Origin: an uncultured Lachnospiraceae bacterium
Lineage (GTDB): Bacteria > Bacillota > Clostridia > Lachnospirales > Lachnospiraceae
NCBI GenBank assembly: GCA_910577015.1
Contig: CAJTKU010000005.1
Coordinates: 118,536 to 182,535, forward strand
Length of the DNA: 64,000 nt
Direction of reading: 5' to 3'
A program made the translations under genes and the position numbers. Position 1 is the first letter of the stretch; every line of letters begins with the position of its first letter. This document shows positions 43,908 through 52,584 of this stretch, in pieces. The notes below the pieces were generated by a model that had not been told where the DNA came from, did no database searches, and worked only from the letters and a program-made list of their open reading frames with translations.

Positions 43908-44604
43908 AAAAGATTTAATGGAATTGCAGATTGCTTTATCAAAAAAGCAGTTGACTCAATTTATCACTTATTATGAAATGCTTGCGGAATGGAATCAGGT
44001 AATGAACCTGACTGCCATAACGGACTATGAAGAAGTATTGAAAAAACATTTTATTGACAGTCTTTCTCTTGTAAAAGCCTTTGATTTAACAAGTGACATT
44101 AGCGTCATTGATATAGGAACAGGAGCCGGATTTCCCGGAATCCCGCTCAAAATTGCATTTCCAAATTTAAAAGTAACTTTGTTGGATTCTTTAAATAAGC
44201 GGGTGCAGTTTTTAAAAGCTGTGATAGAAAAGCTGGAATTACAGGAAATAGAGTCTTTTCATGGAAGAGCGGAGGATTTTGCAAGACCTGGCCTGATGCG
44301 TGAAAAGTATGATTTATGCGTATCCCGTGCTGTTGCTAATCTGACAACATTGTCAGAATATTGTCTGCCCTTTGTTAAAGTGGGAGGATTTTTTGTTTCT
44401 TACAAATCGGAAAAAATTGAACAGGAAAAAAAGGAAGCAGAAAAGGCAATCCGGCTGCTGGGCGGAAAAATAGAAAAACAGGTAGAATTGTATCTGCCCG
44501 ATTCAGATATTTACCGCAATCTTTTTGTCATCAAAAAAGAAACTGCCTGTCCCAAAAAATATCCAAGGAAGGCAGGTCTGCCGGCTAAAGAGCCGCTGAT
44601 GTAG
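43885..44604 (+). CDS. rsmG: 16S rRNA (guanine-N7)-methyltransferase RsmG
   Basis: A 239-residue SAM enzyme that methylates G527 of 16S rRNA. Motifs visible are YYEMLAEWNQVMNLTAI, DIGTGAGFPGIPLKIAFP and CVSRAVANL. It overlaps mnmG by 23 nt. The final about 20 residues (CPKKYPRKAGLPAKEPLM) extend past the usual end and are encoded by DNA with short inverted repeats, probably part of the transcript end. Confidence 0.97.
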   Translation: MNISRQFEKDLMELQIALSKKQLTQFITYYEMLAEWNQVMNLTAITDYEEVLKKHFIDSLSLVKAFDLTSDISVIDIGTGAGFPGIPLKIAFPNLKVTLLDSLNKRVQFLKAVIEKLELQEIESFHGRAEDFARPGLMREKYDLCVSRAVANLTTLSEYCLPFVKVGGFFVSYKSEKIEQEKKEAEKAIRLLGGKIEKQVELYLPDSDIYRNLFVIKKETACPKKYPRKAGLPAKEPLM

Positions 44605-44617
44605 TAGTCGATTTTTA

Positions 44618-45562
44618 TTATAAGAATATTTCTAACTGTTCCATGAATTTGTCAGACTTTTCTAAATGAGGAAGCTGTTTTGTTTCCTTAATATATACTG
44701 CTTCCATAGCATTATTATAATATATATAATTGTCTGTGATGGTATGGCTGTTCTTTTTTTCTTCCCCCGATATTATCAGAATGCTGTGGTTAATTTCTTT
44801 TAATGCATGAAGGATATTCATATTAAGGTATCTGCCAAGGCAGCTTGAAAAAGCATGTTTGGAATGATAGTCATAAATATGGGCGGCTTCAAAATAGGCA
44901 AGAATTTCAGATTCTTCTATATAACCGGGATTAAAATAATAGGTATCCTGAAAAGTCTTTTTGAAAGCTTCTTTAGAAGTCAGCATATTATAAATAAATG
45001 TGCCAAGTATCGGTGTGTCAATTAATAGCTTCAATAATCTGGTCTGTCTGGACGGTATTTGATTCAGCTCATAAAGGTCCTGCGGATTTATAAGAACCAG
45101 TTTCCCGAAAACTTCAGGATTGTTATGACAGGTCATTACTGTGACGGGACAGCTGTCTCCGGACGCAATGACATCCGTCCTCTTTCCAATTACATTTTTT
45201 ACAAAATCAGTGATTAGCTGCACATACAAATAGTTGGTAAAAGTAAGATACGGTTTATCTGATAATCCATACCCTAAAAAGTCCATGGCATATACTTCAT
45301 TTTTTTTACTCAATGATTCCATGATTTTGTGAAATTCATAAGAGGAACTTCCGACAGTTAAATTGTGCAGAAGCAGTATGGGAGTTCCCTGCCCTTTCTT
45401 GATATACCGTATTTTGCCAAAGCGCCATTCATAATAATGGTTATCCGGACAGCTCAGCATATTTTTTGTGCAGGCAAGCGTATACTCTACTTTATTAATG
45501 ACATGTATGGCAGCGGTTGCAAGACCGGCAAGTAAAAGTAATGTTTTTCCTTTTTGTTTCAT
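44618..45562 (-). CDS. Alpha/beta hydrolase with N-terminal membrane anchor
   Basis: A 314-residue protein. The hydrophobic N-terminus (TLLLLAGLATAAIHVI) is a signal anchor, so the enzyme is probably held outside the membrane. The alpha/beta hydrolase core shows TPILLLHNLTVGSSSYEF (oxyanion loop, where HG is replaced by HN) and YAMDFLGYGLSDKP. The nucleophile elbow reads ASGDSCP, with Asp where the usual GxSxG has a Ser, so activity may be altered or lost. The ATG at 45562 has AGGAGG upstream. It converges on rsmG and diverges from the DegS-like gene. Confidence 0.8.
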   Translation of the reverse strand: MKQKGKTLLLLAGLATAAIHVINKVEYTLACTKNMLSCPDNHYYEWRFGKIRYIKKGQGTPILLLHNLTVGSSSYEFHKIMESLSKKNEVYAMDFLGYGLSDKPYLTFTNYLYVQLITDFVKNVIGKRTDVIASGDSCPVTVMTCHNNPEVFGKLVLINPQDLYELNQIPSRQTRLLKLLIDTPILGTFIYNMLTSKEAFKKTFQDTYYFNPGYIEESEILAYFEAAHIYDYHSKHAFSSCLGRYLNMNILHALKEINHSILIISGEEKKNSHTITDNYIYYNNAMEAVYIKETKQLPHLEKSDKFMEQLEIFL

Positions 45563-45592
45563 ATTATGCCTCCTATTATGGTACATATATTT

Positions 45593-45621
45593 ATTATAAT
45601 GGAAAAAACTTGCGGTTACAA
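45593..45621 (-). promoter_or_regulatory. Promoter of the alpha/beta hydrolase gene
   Basis: On the minus strand, -35 TTGTAA and -10 TATAAT are separated by 17 nt, 31 nt upstream of the start codon. Confidence 0.65.
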
Positions 45622-45656
45622 TCAAATAATTCTTTTCTTCTTTCAGATTTTAGTAT

Positions 45657-46682
45657 ATGATATATATATCTAAGTATAAAGTACTATATATGGATGACGG
45701 GGTTAGTAAAAAACATATGTCTGGTAAACAACAACTTTCTATTAATGAACTTTTGCATAATTTAACGGTAGATGCGGAGGAGCTTGAAAAAAGAGTCAAT
45801 GAAAATTTATTGCAGATTTCAGAAATAGATGAATATTTGAATTCCATAATGGAACAGGAAGATAAAGATTTTAAAGTATTTTCTCCAAGGAATGTAGAAC
45901 ATATTTACAGGGAGGAAATACAAAAGCACAAGGAACAAAAATATAAATTAGAGATAGAAAATCGTTCTTTATACAGCCGGTTAAATAAATGTAATGCTTA
46001 CTTCAATGCGATTAGTGAAGCTGTGAATAAAGAAACAAATTCTAAAAATTTAAAAGTGCTGGATATTCAGGAAAAAGAAAGGCAGCGTATTGCCAGGGAT
46101 TTGCATGATACTTCGCTGCAAAATCTTACTTATTTGGTACATAAAATAGAGTTGGCATCCATGTATATTGATAAAGATGCTTTGCAGGCAAAACTGGAAT
46201 TGGCTACAATCAGTAAAAGTTTAAAATCTGTCATCGACGAGATACGTGAGACCATATTTGATTTAAGACCAATGTCTTTTGATGATTTGGGATTAAAGGA
46301 AGCCTTGGAACGGTTATTTGCAAAATTAAAGGAAAAGAATCATTCCATAGATTTTTATACAGAAATAGCTCCTATTTCCTGTGAGGATAATCTGGTACTG
46401 ATGACAATCTTTCGTGTGGTACAGGAAGCATGTTCCAATGCAGTCAGTCATTCCAATGGTAATAGATTAGAGGTCGTAATCAAGCAGGAGGATGAGTATT
46501 GCAATATCACAATTAAGGATAACGGATTAGGATTTTCAAAGGAAGATATGTCAGAAAAGATGGACAGACATTTTGGAATTGGCGTTATGAAAGAGAGAAT
46601 AAATTTATTGGGGGGAGAAATCTTTTTTGATTCCGTCTTAAATGAAGGAACAGAGATTAAGATACATATTCCGATAGCATAA
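45657..46682 (+). CDS. Sensor histidine kinase, DegS-like
   Basis: A cytosolic kinase of up to 341 residues with no membrane span, as in DegS. The N-terminal half is coiled coil (LEKRVNENLLQISEIDEYLNS, HKEQKYKLEIENRSLYSRLN). HisKA_3 has ERQRIARDLHDTSLQNLT with the phospho-His in RDLHD. The HATPase_c has VVQEACSNAVSHS and DNGLGFSKED. The start is uncertain: in-frame ATGs at 45657, 45690 and 45717 all lack a good ribosome site. The response regulator gene follows after 23 nt. Confidence 0.92.
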   Translation: MIYISKYKVLYMDDGVSKKHMSGKQQLSINELLHNLTVDAEELEKRVNENLLQISEIDEYLNSIMEQEDKDFKVFSPRNVEHIYREEIQKHKEQKYKLEIENRSLYSRLNKCNAYFNAISEAVNKETNSKNLKVLDIQEKERQRIARDLHDTSLQNLTYLVHKIELASMYIDKDALQAKLELATISKSLKSVIDEIRETIFDLRPMSFDDLGLKEALERLFAKLKEKNHSIDFYTEIAPISCEDNLVLMTIFRVVQEACSNAVSHSNGNRLEVVIKQEDEYCNITIKDNGLGFSKEDMSEKMDRHFGIGVMKERINLLGGEIFFDSVLNEGTEIKIHIPIA

Positions 46683-46705
46683 TAAAAAGGAAGGTTTGGA
46701 TAAAT

Positions 46706-47356
46706 ATGAACACTGTTATAAACGTTATGATTGCTGATGACCATGTATTGATGAGGGAAGGTATCAAACAGCTTCTTGAATTTGACGGAAATATTCGTGT
46801 GATTGCGGAAGCAAATGACGGGGTAGAATGTATTGAAAAGTTAAAGACGATACATCCTGATGTATTGTTACTGGATATTAATATGCCCAACAAAAACGGG
46901 ATTGAAGTGCTACAGGAAATTCATAGTAAACGTATGAAATTAAAAGTATTGATACTTACAGTTCATAATGAGGTGGAGTATCTGTTGAAAGCAGTAGACA
47001 TAGGAGTGGATGGATATATATTAAAAGATTCCGAGTCTGCTGAACTGAAAAAAGCAATTTCTTTGGTGTTAAGTGGAGAAAGTTACATTCAGCCAAGTTT
47101 AATTCCGGCATTAAATTCTAGGTTGGTAGCAAGGGATGTGGATAAGGAAAAAATAGAATCCCTTACCAGAAGAGAAATGGAAGTTTTGATTCAAGTGGCA
47201 AACGGAATGTTTAATAAAGAAATTGCAACTGTCCTGAATATCAGTGAGCGAACGGTAAAAAATCATATCTCCAATATCTTTAAAAAGATAGAAGTGTCTG
47301 ATAGAACACAGGCAGCGGTATTTGTCATTCGGAATAATATTATTAAATTGTATTAG
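46706..47356 (+). CDS. NarL/LuxR-type response regulator, DegU-like
   Basis: A 216-residue regulator. The receiver domain (1-120) has the acidic pair MIADDH and the phospho-Asp in VLLLDINMP, with Lys in GYILKDSES. The LuxR-type HTH (about 150-215) has LTRREMEVLIQVANGMFNKEIATVLNISERTVKNHISNIFKKI. It is encoded 23 nt after the DegS-like kinase, its probable partner. DegU-type regulators control exoenzymes, motility and biofilm genes; targets here are not visible. Confidence 0.93.
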   Translation: MNTVINVMIADDHVLMREGIKQLLEFDGNIRVIAEANDGVECIEKLKTIHPDVLLLDINMPNKNGIEVLQEIHSKRMKLKVLILTVHNEVEYLLKAVDIGVDGYILKDSESAELKKAISLVLSGESYIQPSLIPALNSRLVARDVDKEKIESLTRREMEVLIQVANGMFNKEIATVLNISERTVKNHISNIFKKIEVSDRTQAAVFVIRNNIIKLY

Positions 47357-47404
47357 TTCAGGGAAATGCCCTAATAAATTGTAAGCTGCAAAGGGAAAAA
47401 CCTA

Positions 47405-47578
47405 ATGAAAAGTGATGGCTGGTTAATTGGAAGAATTTATTTCAACAGAAAAGATAAAAGAGTAATTATCAAGAGACCGCGCGGGCTTGGCTATTCAATG
47501 AATTTTGGAAATAAGTGGACGTGGATAATTCATATTATTCTTGTAATTATTGCAGTTATATTTGTCAGCGTTCTATAA
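47405..47578 (+). CDS. Small DUF5808-type membrane protein
   Basis: A 57-residue protein starting MKSDGWLIGRIYFNRKDKR, then VIIKRPRGLGYSMNFGNKW, and ending in one membrane span (WIIHIILVIIAVIFVSVL). The W.iG.iYfN..D.RviikkR.GlGys.NFgn.w pattern is that of DUF5808, usually found at the end of larger membrane proteins. AAGGGA lies 10 nt upstream of the ATG. It sits between the two-component genes and the parS sites, 48 nt after the response regulator gene, so it may be part of that transcript. Confidence 0.75.
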   Translation: MKSDGWLIGRIYFNRKDKRVIIKRPRGLGYSMNFGNKWTWIIHIILVIIAVIFVSVL

Positions 47579-47592
47579 TATTCTATTATTGA

Positions 47593-47608
47593 TGTTTCAC
47601 GTGAAACA
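47593..47608. promoter_or_regulatory. parS site 1
   Basis: TGTTTCACGTGAAACA, a perfect match to the 16-bp parS consensus bound by ParB. It is 270 bp upstream of parA and about 10 kb from oriC. Confidence 0.97.
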
Positions 47609-47640
47609 TTTTTCTTGTTTTGAAGGTAGACACAAGATAA

Positions 47641-47656
47641 TGTTTCACGTGAAACA
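47641..47656. promoter_or_regulatory. parS site 2
   Basis: A second perfect TGTTTCACGTGAAACA, 48 bp from the first (centre to centre). Half-sites CGTGAAACA at 47684-47692 and TGTGAAACA at 47717-47725 follow. The remaining 130 nt before parA hold no gene and should contain its promoter. Confidence 0.97.
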
Positions 47657-47862
47657 TTGAAACCCTAGATATTGTAATACATCCGTGAAACATCTACATA
47701 TTCCCCATATTTAGGCTGTGAAACAATATTTTACCCAGATTTTAAAGATAAGAGATTATTATTTTATATGAATTTCATATAGATAATCCTATTGATTGAT
47801 GTTATAATTACAAACAGACAATGAAGGTTGTCTTTGTGCAAAACGAAAGGAAAACAGAATAT

Positions 47863-48630
47863 ATGGGAAAAGTTATTGCAGTTGCAAACCAAAAGGGTGG
47901 AGTAGGTAAAACCACAACATCTATCAATCTTTCAGCTTCACTTGCTACGAAAGGAAAAAAGGTTTTAGTTATTGATACGGACCCACAGGGAAATACAACA
48001 AGTGGTTTCGGTGTTGATAAAAATGAATTAGATGAAACAATTTATGAGTTAATTTTAGGTGAGTGCTCTATTCAGGATTGTATTTTAAAAGATGTGATAG
48101 AAAATGTATCGCTCTTGCCCTCAAATGTAAATCTTGCAGCAGCAGAGATTGAGTTGATAGGGATAGAAAAGAAAGAGTACATATTAAAAAATGAAGTAGA
48201 TTGGGTGAGAGACCAGTATGATTTTATTATTATTGACTGTCCTCCTTCTCTGAACGCATTGACAATTAATGCATTGACGACAGCAGACAGTGTGTTGGTT
48301 CCTATACAATGTGAGTATTATGCGTTGGAAGGTTTGAGCCAGTTGATACATACAGTGAATCTTGTAAAGGAACGTTTAAATCCGGATTTGGAAATGGAAG
48401 GCGTGGTATTTACCATGTATGATTCCAGAACAAATCTTTCCATGCAGGTTGTTGAAAATGTTAAAAGTCATCTGAATCAGAATGTTTACAAGACGATGAT
48501 TCCCAGAAATATCAGGCTTGCGGAAGCTCCCAGTTATGGAATGCCAATTCATATTTATGATGCAAAATCGGCAGGTGCAGAAGCTTATATGAATCTGGCT
48601 GATGAAGTACTGAAACACAATAAAATGTAG
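47863..48630 (+). CDS. parA: Chromosome partitioning ATPase ParA (Soj)
   Basis: A 255-residue deviant Walker ATPase: MGKVIAVANQKGGVGKTTTSINLS (signature Lys and Walker A Lys), DFIIIDCPPSLNALTINALTTAD (Walker B and switch) and ALEGLSQLIHTVNLVKERLNP. The ATG at 47863 is chosen because the upstream in-frame codons are not conserved in the family. ParA with ParB separates origins and, in sporulating cells, regulates DnaA and development. parB follows after 19 nt. Confidence 0.97.
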   Translation: MGKVIAVANQKGGVGKTTTSINLSASLATKGKKVLVIDTDPQGNTTSGFGVDKNELDETIYELILGECSIQDCILKDVIENVSLLPSNVNLAAAEIELIGIEKKEYILKNEVDWVRDQYDFIIIDCPPSLNALTINALTTADSVLVPIQCEYYALEGLSQLIHTVNLVKERLNPDLEMEGVVFTMYDSRTNLSMQVVENVKSHLNQNVYKTMIPRNIRLAEAPSYGMPIHIYDAKSAGAEAYMNLADEVLKHNKM

Positions 48631-48649
48631 AAAAAGAAGGAGAAGGGTT

Positions 48650-49546
48650 ATGGCGACGGCAAGAGGGTTAGGTAAGGGACTTGGAAAAGGTTTGGATGCA
48701 TTGATTCCCCCCAGTACAAATGAAGGTACAAATAAACAAAGCAAAAATGGAAAAGATAATGAAAAAGGGAATGAAACGATTGTAAAGATTACAAAAGTCG
48801 AGCCCAACAGGGAGCAGCCAAGAAAGAACTTTGATGAAGATGCCCTTCTGGAATTGGCGGACTCTATAAAACAATTTGGTGTGATTCAGCCAATCGTAGT
48901 ACAGGATAGGAAAGAATATTATGAAATAATTGCAGGAGAACGAAGGTGGCGTGCCGCTAAAATGGCAGGTTTGAAAGAAATTCCTGTTATTATAAAGAAT
49001 TATACGGAACAGGAAATTGTAGAAATTTCCCTGATTGAAAATATTCAAAGAGAAGATTTAAATCCGATAGAAGAAGCACAGGCATATAAGAAGCTGTTGA
49101 CAGAGTTTAATTTGAAGCAGGATGAGGTAGCGGAAAGAGTTTCCAAAAGCAGAACTGCTGTCACCAATTCCATGCGCTTGTTAAAATTGTGTGATGAAGT
49201 ACAGCAGATGGTAATCAATGAAATGCTGAGTACCGGACATGCCAGGGCGCTTCTTGCAATTGAAGACGCAGAAGAACAGTATACTTTGGCGCAAAAGGTA
49301 TTTGATGAAAAGCTGTCTGTTCGTGATGTAGAGAAGATGGTGAAAAATCTTCATAAGCCTGCAAAACCCAAAAAGATGGATGATAAAACTTTGGAGCTTA
49401 TTTATCAGGATATTGCAGAAAAATTAAAGCAATCCCTGAGTACAAAAGTATCTGTTTCTTCAAAAGGCGAGGGAGCGGGTAAGATTGAAATAGAGTTTTA
49501 CAGCCATGAAGATTTGGACAGGCTTATGGACATTCTTACAAAATAA
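48650..49546 (+). CDS. parB: Chromosome partitioning protein ParB (Spo0J)
   Basis: A 298-residue CTP-dependent clamp. The N-terminal ARGLGKGLGKGLDALIP binds ParA. The CTPase/ParB-N domain has GVIQPIVVQDR and IIAGERRWRAAKMAG (C and P motifs), then ENIQREDLNPIEEAQAYKKLL. The parS-binding HTH has DEVAERVSKSRTAVTNSMRLLKL. The C-terminus dimerises. It acts at the two parS sites 1 kb upstream. Confidence 0.97.
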   Translation: MATARGLGKGLGKGLDALIPPSTNEGTNKQSKNGKDNEKGNETIVKITKVEPNREQPRKNFDEDALLELADSIKQFGVIQPIVVQDRKEYYEIIAGERRWRAAKMAGLKEIPVIIKNYTEQEIVEISLIENIQREDLNPIEEAQAYKKLLTEFNLKQDEVAERVSKSRTAVTNSMRLLKLCDEVQQMVINEMLSTGHARALLAIEDAEEQYTLAQKVFDEKLSVRDVEKMVKNLHKPAKPKKMDDKTLELIYQDIAEKLKQSLSTKVSVSSKGEGAGKIEIEFYSHEDLDRLMDILTK

Positions 49547-49586
49547 ATGTCCTGTTCCAGGCAGAGTATAAAGGAGAAAAAGATTC

Positions 49587-50126
49587 ATGCAAATTACTAC
49601 AGGAATAATAACCACATGCAGCAAGTTATTACAGGATATAGGAATGGGTGGATTAGATATCGGATATCTGTTTTTAGGAATGGCAATTTGTATCTTGATT
49701 TTTCTGATTTTACTTATTGTTTTAATCTGTAAAACCAATAAATTAAAAAGACGCCTTGATAAATTTGTATTGGGTAAAGACGGTAAAAGTCTGGAAAAAG
49801 ATATTATAGGTTTATACGAAGATAATAAATTTTTGAAACTTAATATGGATAAAAATAAAAAGGATATCAGAAGGTTATACAAGAATATGGAATCCGCTTT
49901 TCAAAAAGTGGGAGTTGTGAAATATGATGCATTTCAGCAGATGGGTGGACAGCTTAGTTTTTCCTTGGCATTGTTGGATGAAAACAATAATGGTTTTATC
50001 CTGAATTCCGTACACAGTACGGAGGGCTGTTACACTTATACAAAGGAAGTCAGAAACGGCGAATGTGCTATCTCATTAGGAAAAGAAGAAGAGAAGGCTC
50101 TTGCCCAGGCAATGGGAGAAACATGA
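49587..50126 (+). CDS. DUF4446 family membrane protein
   Basis: A 179-residue protein with one N-terminal membrane span (about 24-47, IGYLFLGMAICILIFLILLIVLI), a coiled-coil stretch (LKRRLDKFVLGKDGKSLEKDIIGLYEDNKFLK) and a C-terminal domain with VKYDAFQQMGGQLSFSLALLDENNNGFILNSVHS. The family regularly sits directly after parB in Clostridia. Function unknown; the location suggests a link to the origin region or cell pole. Confidence 0.88.
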   Translation: MQITTGIITTCSKLLQDIGMGGLDIGYLFLGMAICILIFLILLIVLICKTNKLKRRLDKFVLGKDGKSLEKDIIGLYEDNKFLKLNMDKNKKDIRRLYKNMESAFQKVGVVKYDAFQQMGGQLSFSLALLDENNNGFILNSVHSTEGCYTYTKEVRNGECAISLGKEEEKALAQAMGET

Positions 50127-50180
50127 GAAGAAAACCACAAAAGGTAATTTTTAGTCTGAAAGTATAAAAAGGGATAAAAT

Positions 50181-51230
50181 ATGCTTCGCAAAACGTTAGA
50201 TGAGTTAACGGGTAATGAGATTTTGGCAAGAACAATTTTAACAGATGATTTCATGACAATATTGCCGGAAGGCGCTGTTCTGAAACCGGAATATCTGGAA
50301 AAATTACGCGAGTTAAATATCAATGAAGTTTTTATAAAAGAACAAAAGCCTTTGGCTGAAGAAATAGCGATATTAAAAACAGAGATGGAAAGTAATGTGA
50401 AAGAAAAAGTCAAGGATATTCTGGAGAGACATACTTACCATCATAATGACGAATTGATGCAGTTATGTGAGACTGCGGATAATATTATTGTAAGTATTGT
50501 GCAGGAAGATGAAGTAGCAGAAAAGGTTTTTGATATCAGGGAAAGAAGGGCGGATATTTATGAGCATTCATTAAGCATCTGTACCCTGGCAGTTCTGACT
50601 GCTTTGAAATTGCAGCTTCCGCAGGAAACGATACATGATATTGGTGTAGGGTGTCTTTTACACGATATTGGGCTTCGTTATCTTATGATTGATTTTGAAA
50701 AACAGGATTCCAGCAATCTGTCTGAATCAGATAAGATAGAATTTAAAAAACATCCGGTATATGGCTATACCGCCTTAAAAGATGAAAAATGGATTTCTGA
50801 ACTAAGTAAAAATATTATCCTTTACCATCATGAAAGACTGGATGGTTCCGGATATCCTTTACATGCAACATCTCTGTCCGAACCGATTGAAATAGTTGCA
50901 GTATGTGATGTTTTTGATGAAATGATTTGCGGCATCTGGTATAAAAAAGTAAAAGTCTACGAAGCCGTCGAATATTTAAAAAGTTTCAAAAATATAAAGT
51001 TTCGTGATAAAATAGTAAATACTTTTCTGGAGTTTACCGCAGTTTATCCCGTTGGAACAAAGATTGTTACCAACGAGGGGGAAACCGGTGTTGTTATCAG
51101 GCAAAACAAAGAATTTCCGGATAGGCCGGTCATCTGCATTTCTAAGGACAAGGATGGAAATAAAGTTGACGACGTGATAAAAGATTTGGTAAAAATACAT
51201 CATATTTTCATAGAGAAAGTCATTGATTAA
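50181..51230 (+). CDS. HD-GYP domain phosphodiesterase
   Basis: A 349-residue cytosolic protein. An N-terminal domain of about 110 residues (LRKTLDELTGNEILARTIL) precedes an HD-GYP domain with LLHDIG (His161-Asp162), HPVYGYTALK and the signature HHERLDGSGYP (216-226). HD-GYP enzymes hydrolyse cyclic di-GMP. The trailing segment (about 285-349) with AVYPVGTKIVTNEGETGVVIRQN is common in this class. serS follows after 17 nt. Confidence 0.92.
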   Translation: MLRKTLDELTGNEILARTILTDDFMTILPEGAVLKPEYLEKLRELNINEVFIKEQKPLAEEIAILKTEMESNVKEKVKDILERHTYHHNDELMQLCETADNIIVSIVQEDEVAEKVFDIRERRADIYEHSLSICTLAVLTALKLQLPQETIHDIGVGCLLHDIGLRYLMIDFEKQDSSNLSESDKIEFKKHPVYGYTALKDEKWISELSKNIILYHHERLDGSGYPLHATSLSEPIEIVAVCDVFDEMICGIWYKKVKVYEAVEYLKSFKNIKFRDKIVNTFLEFTAVYPVGTKIVTNEGETGVVIRQNKEFPDRPVICISKDKDGNKVDDVIKDLVKIHHIFIEKVID

Positions 51231-51247
51231 TAAAAGGAGGTCTACTT

Positions 51248-52525
51248 ATGATAGACATAAAGTTTTTAAGGGAAAACCCGGAAGCTGTAAAAGAAAATAT
51301 AAAAAAGAAATTTCAGGACGACAAGCTTCCTTTGGTTGACGAGGTGATTGCCCTTGATATTGAAAGCAGAAAAACCAAACAGGAAGCAGATGAACTTCGT
51401 GCCAATAAAAACAAGATATCCAAAGAAATCGGCGCATTGATGGCACAGGGGAAAAAGGAAGAAGCAGAAGCAAAGAAACAGGAAGTTGCCATGCAGGCTA
51501 AGCGTCTGGCGGAACTGGAAAAGAAAGAACCCGAATTTCAGGAAAAGATTACAAATATCATGATGAAGATTCCGCAGATAATAGACCCATCCGTTCCTAT
51601 AGGAAAAGATGACAGTGAAAATGTGGAAATAACCAAATACGGGGAACCAAAGGTTCCTGATTTTGAAGTGCCTTATCATGCGGATATATTAGAAAAAATG
51701 AACGGGCTGGATAAAGACAGCGCCGGTAGAACCAGCGGAAACGGTTTTTATTATCTGATGGGAGACGCTGCGCGCATACATTCCGCTATGATAAGCTATG
51801 CCAGAGATTTCATGATTGACAAAGGCTTTACTTATTGCATCCCGCCCTTTATGATTAGAAGCAGCGTAGTAAACGGCGTCATGAGTTTTGCGGAAATGGA
51901 AGCCATGATGTATAAGATTGAAGATGAAGACCTTTACCTGATTGGCACTTCCGAACATTCCATGATTGGTAAATTTAAAGGGCAGATTGTAAATGAGAGC
52001 AGCCTTCCTATTTCCATGACATCTTATTCTCCCTGTTTCAGAAAAGAAGTGGGTTCCCACGGAATTGAAGAAAGAGGCGTATACCGCGTACACCAGTTCG
52101 AGAAACAGGAAATGGTAGTGTTGTGCAAGCCGGAAGAGTCCATGGACTGGTATAATAAAATGTGGTCCTATACAGTAGAGTTTTTCAAAAGCTTGGATAT
52201 TCCTGTCCGCACACTGGAATGCTGCAGCGGTGATTTGGCAGACCTGAAAGTAAAGTCCTGTGATGTGGAAGCCTGGAGTCCCAGACAGAAAAAATATTTT
52301 GAAGTAGGCTCCTGCTCTACGCTGGGCGATGCTCAGGCAAGGCGTCTGGGTATCCGTACCAAAGGAGAAAATGGTACTTACTTTGTGCATACACTAAATA
52401 ATACCGTATTGGCAACGCCGAGAGGATTGATTGCTTTTCTTGAAAACAATGTCAATGAAGACGGCAGCGTCAATATCCCCAAAGCGCTTCAGCCTTATAT
52501 GGGCGGCAAAGAAAAAATAGGATAA
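51248..52525 (+). CDS. serS: Seryl-tRNA synthetase
   Basis: A 425-residue class II synthetase. The N-terminal antiparallel coiled coil (about 30-100) binds the long variable arm of tRNA-Ser. The core has motif 2 SPCFRKEVGSHG and motif 3 NNTVLATPRGLIAFLENN. GGAGG lies 8 nt before the ATG. No T-box leader is present: the HD-GYP gene ends 17 nt upstream, so it depends on that transcript or a promoter inside that gene. Confidence 0.98.
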   Translation: MIDIKFLRENPEAVKENIKKKFQDDKLPLVDEVIALDIESRKTKQEADELRANKNKISKEIGALMAQGKKEEAEAKKQEVAMQAKRLAELEKKEPEFQEKITNIMMKIPQIIDPSVPIGKDDSENVEITKYGEPKVPDFEVPYHADILEKMNGLDKDSAGRTSGNGFYYLMGDAARIHSAMISYARDFMIDKGFTYCIPPFMIRSSVVNGVMSFAEMEAMMYKIEDEDLYLIGTSEHSMIGKFKGQIVNESSLPISMTSYSPCFRKEVGSHGIEERGVYRVHQFEKQEMVVLCKPEESMDWYNKMWSYTVEFFKSLDIPVRTLECCSGDLADLKVKSCDVEAWSPRQKKYFEVGSCSTLGDAQARRLGIRTKGENGTYFVHTLNNTVLATPRGLIAFLENNVNEDGSVNIPKALQPYMGGKEKIG

Positions 52526-52584
52526 AATATTTATCCGGAAATACAATAAATACAAAGAATATAATTGGAAAAGAGGTGAAATCC

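Noticed and set aside
51231..51247. Possible T-box or riboswitch before serS.
   Set aside because: Only 17 nt separate it from the HD-GYP gene; no leader is present.
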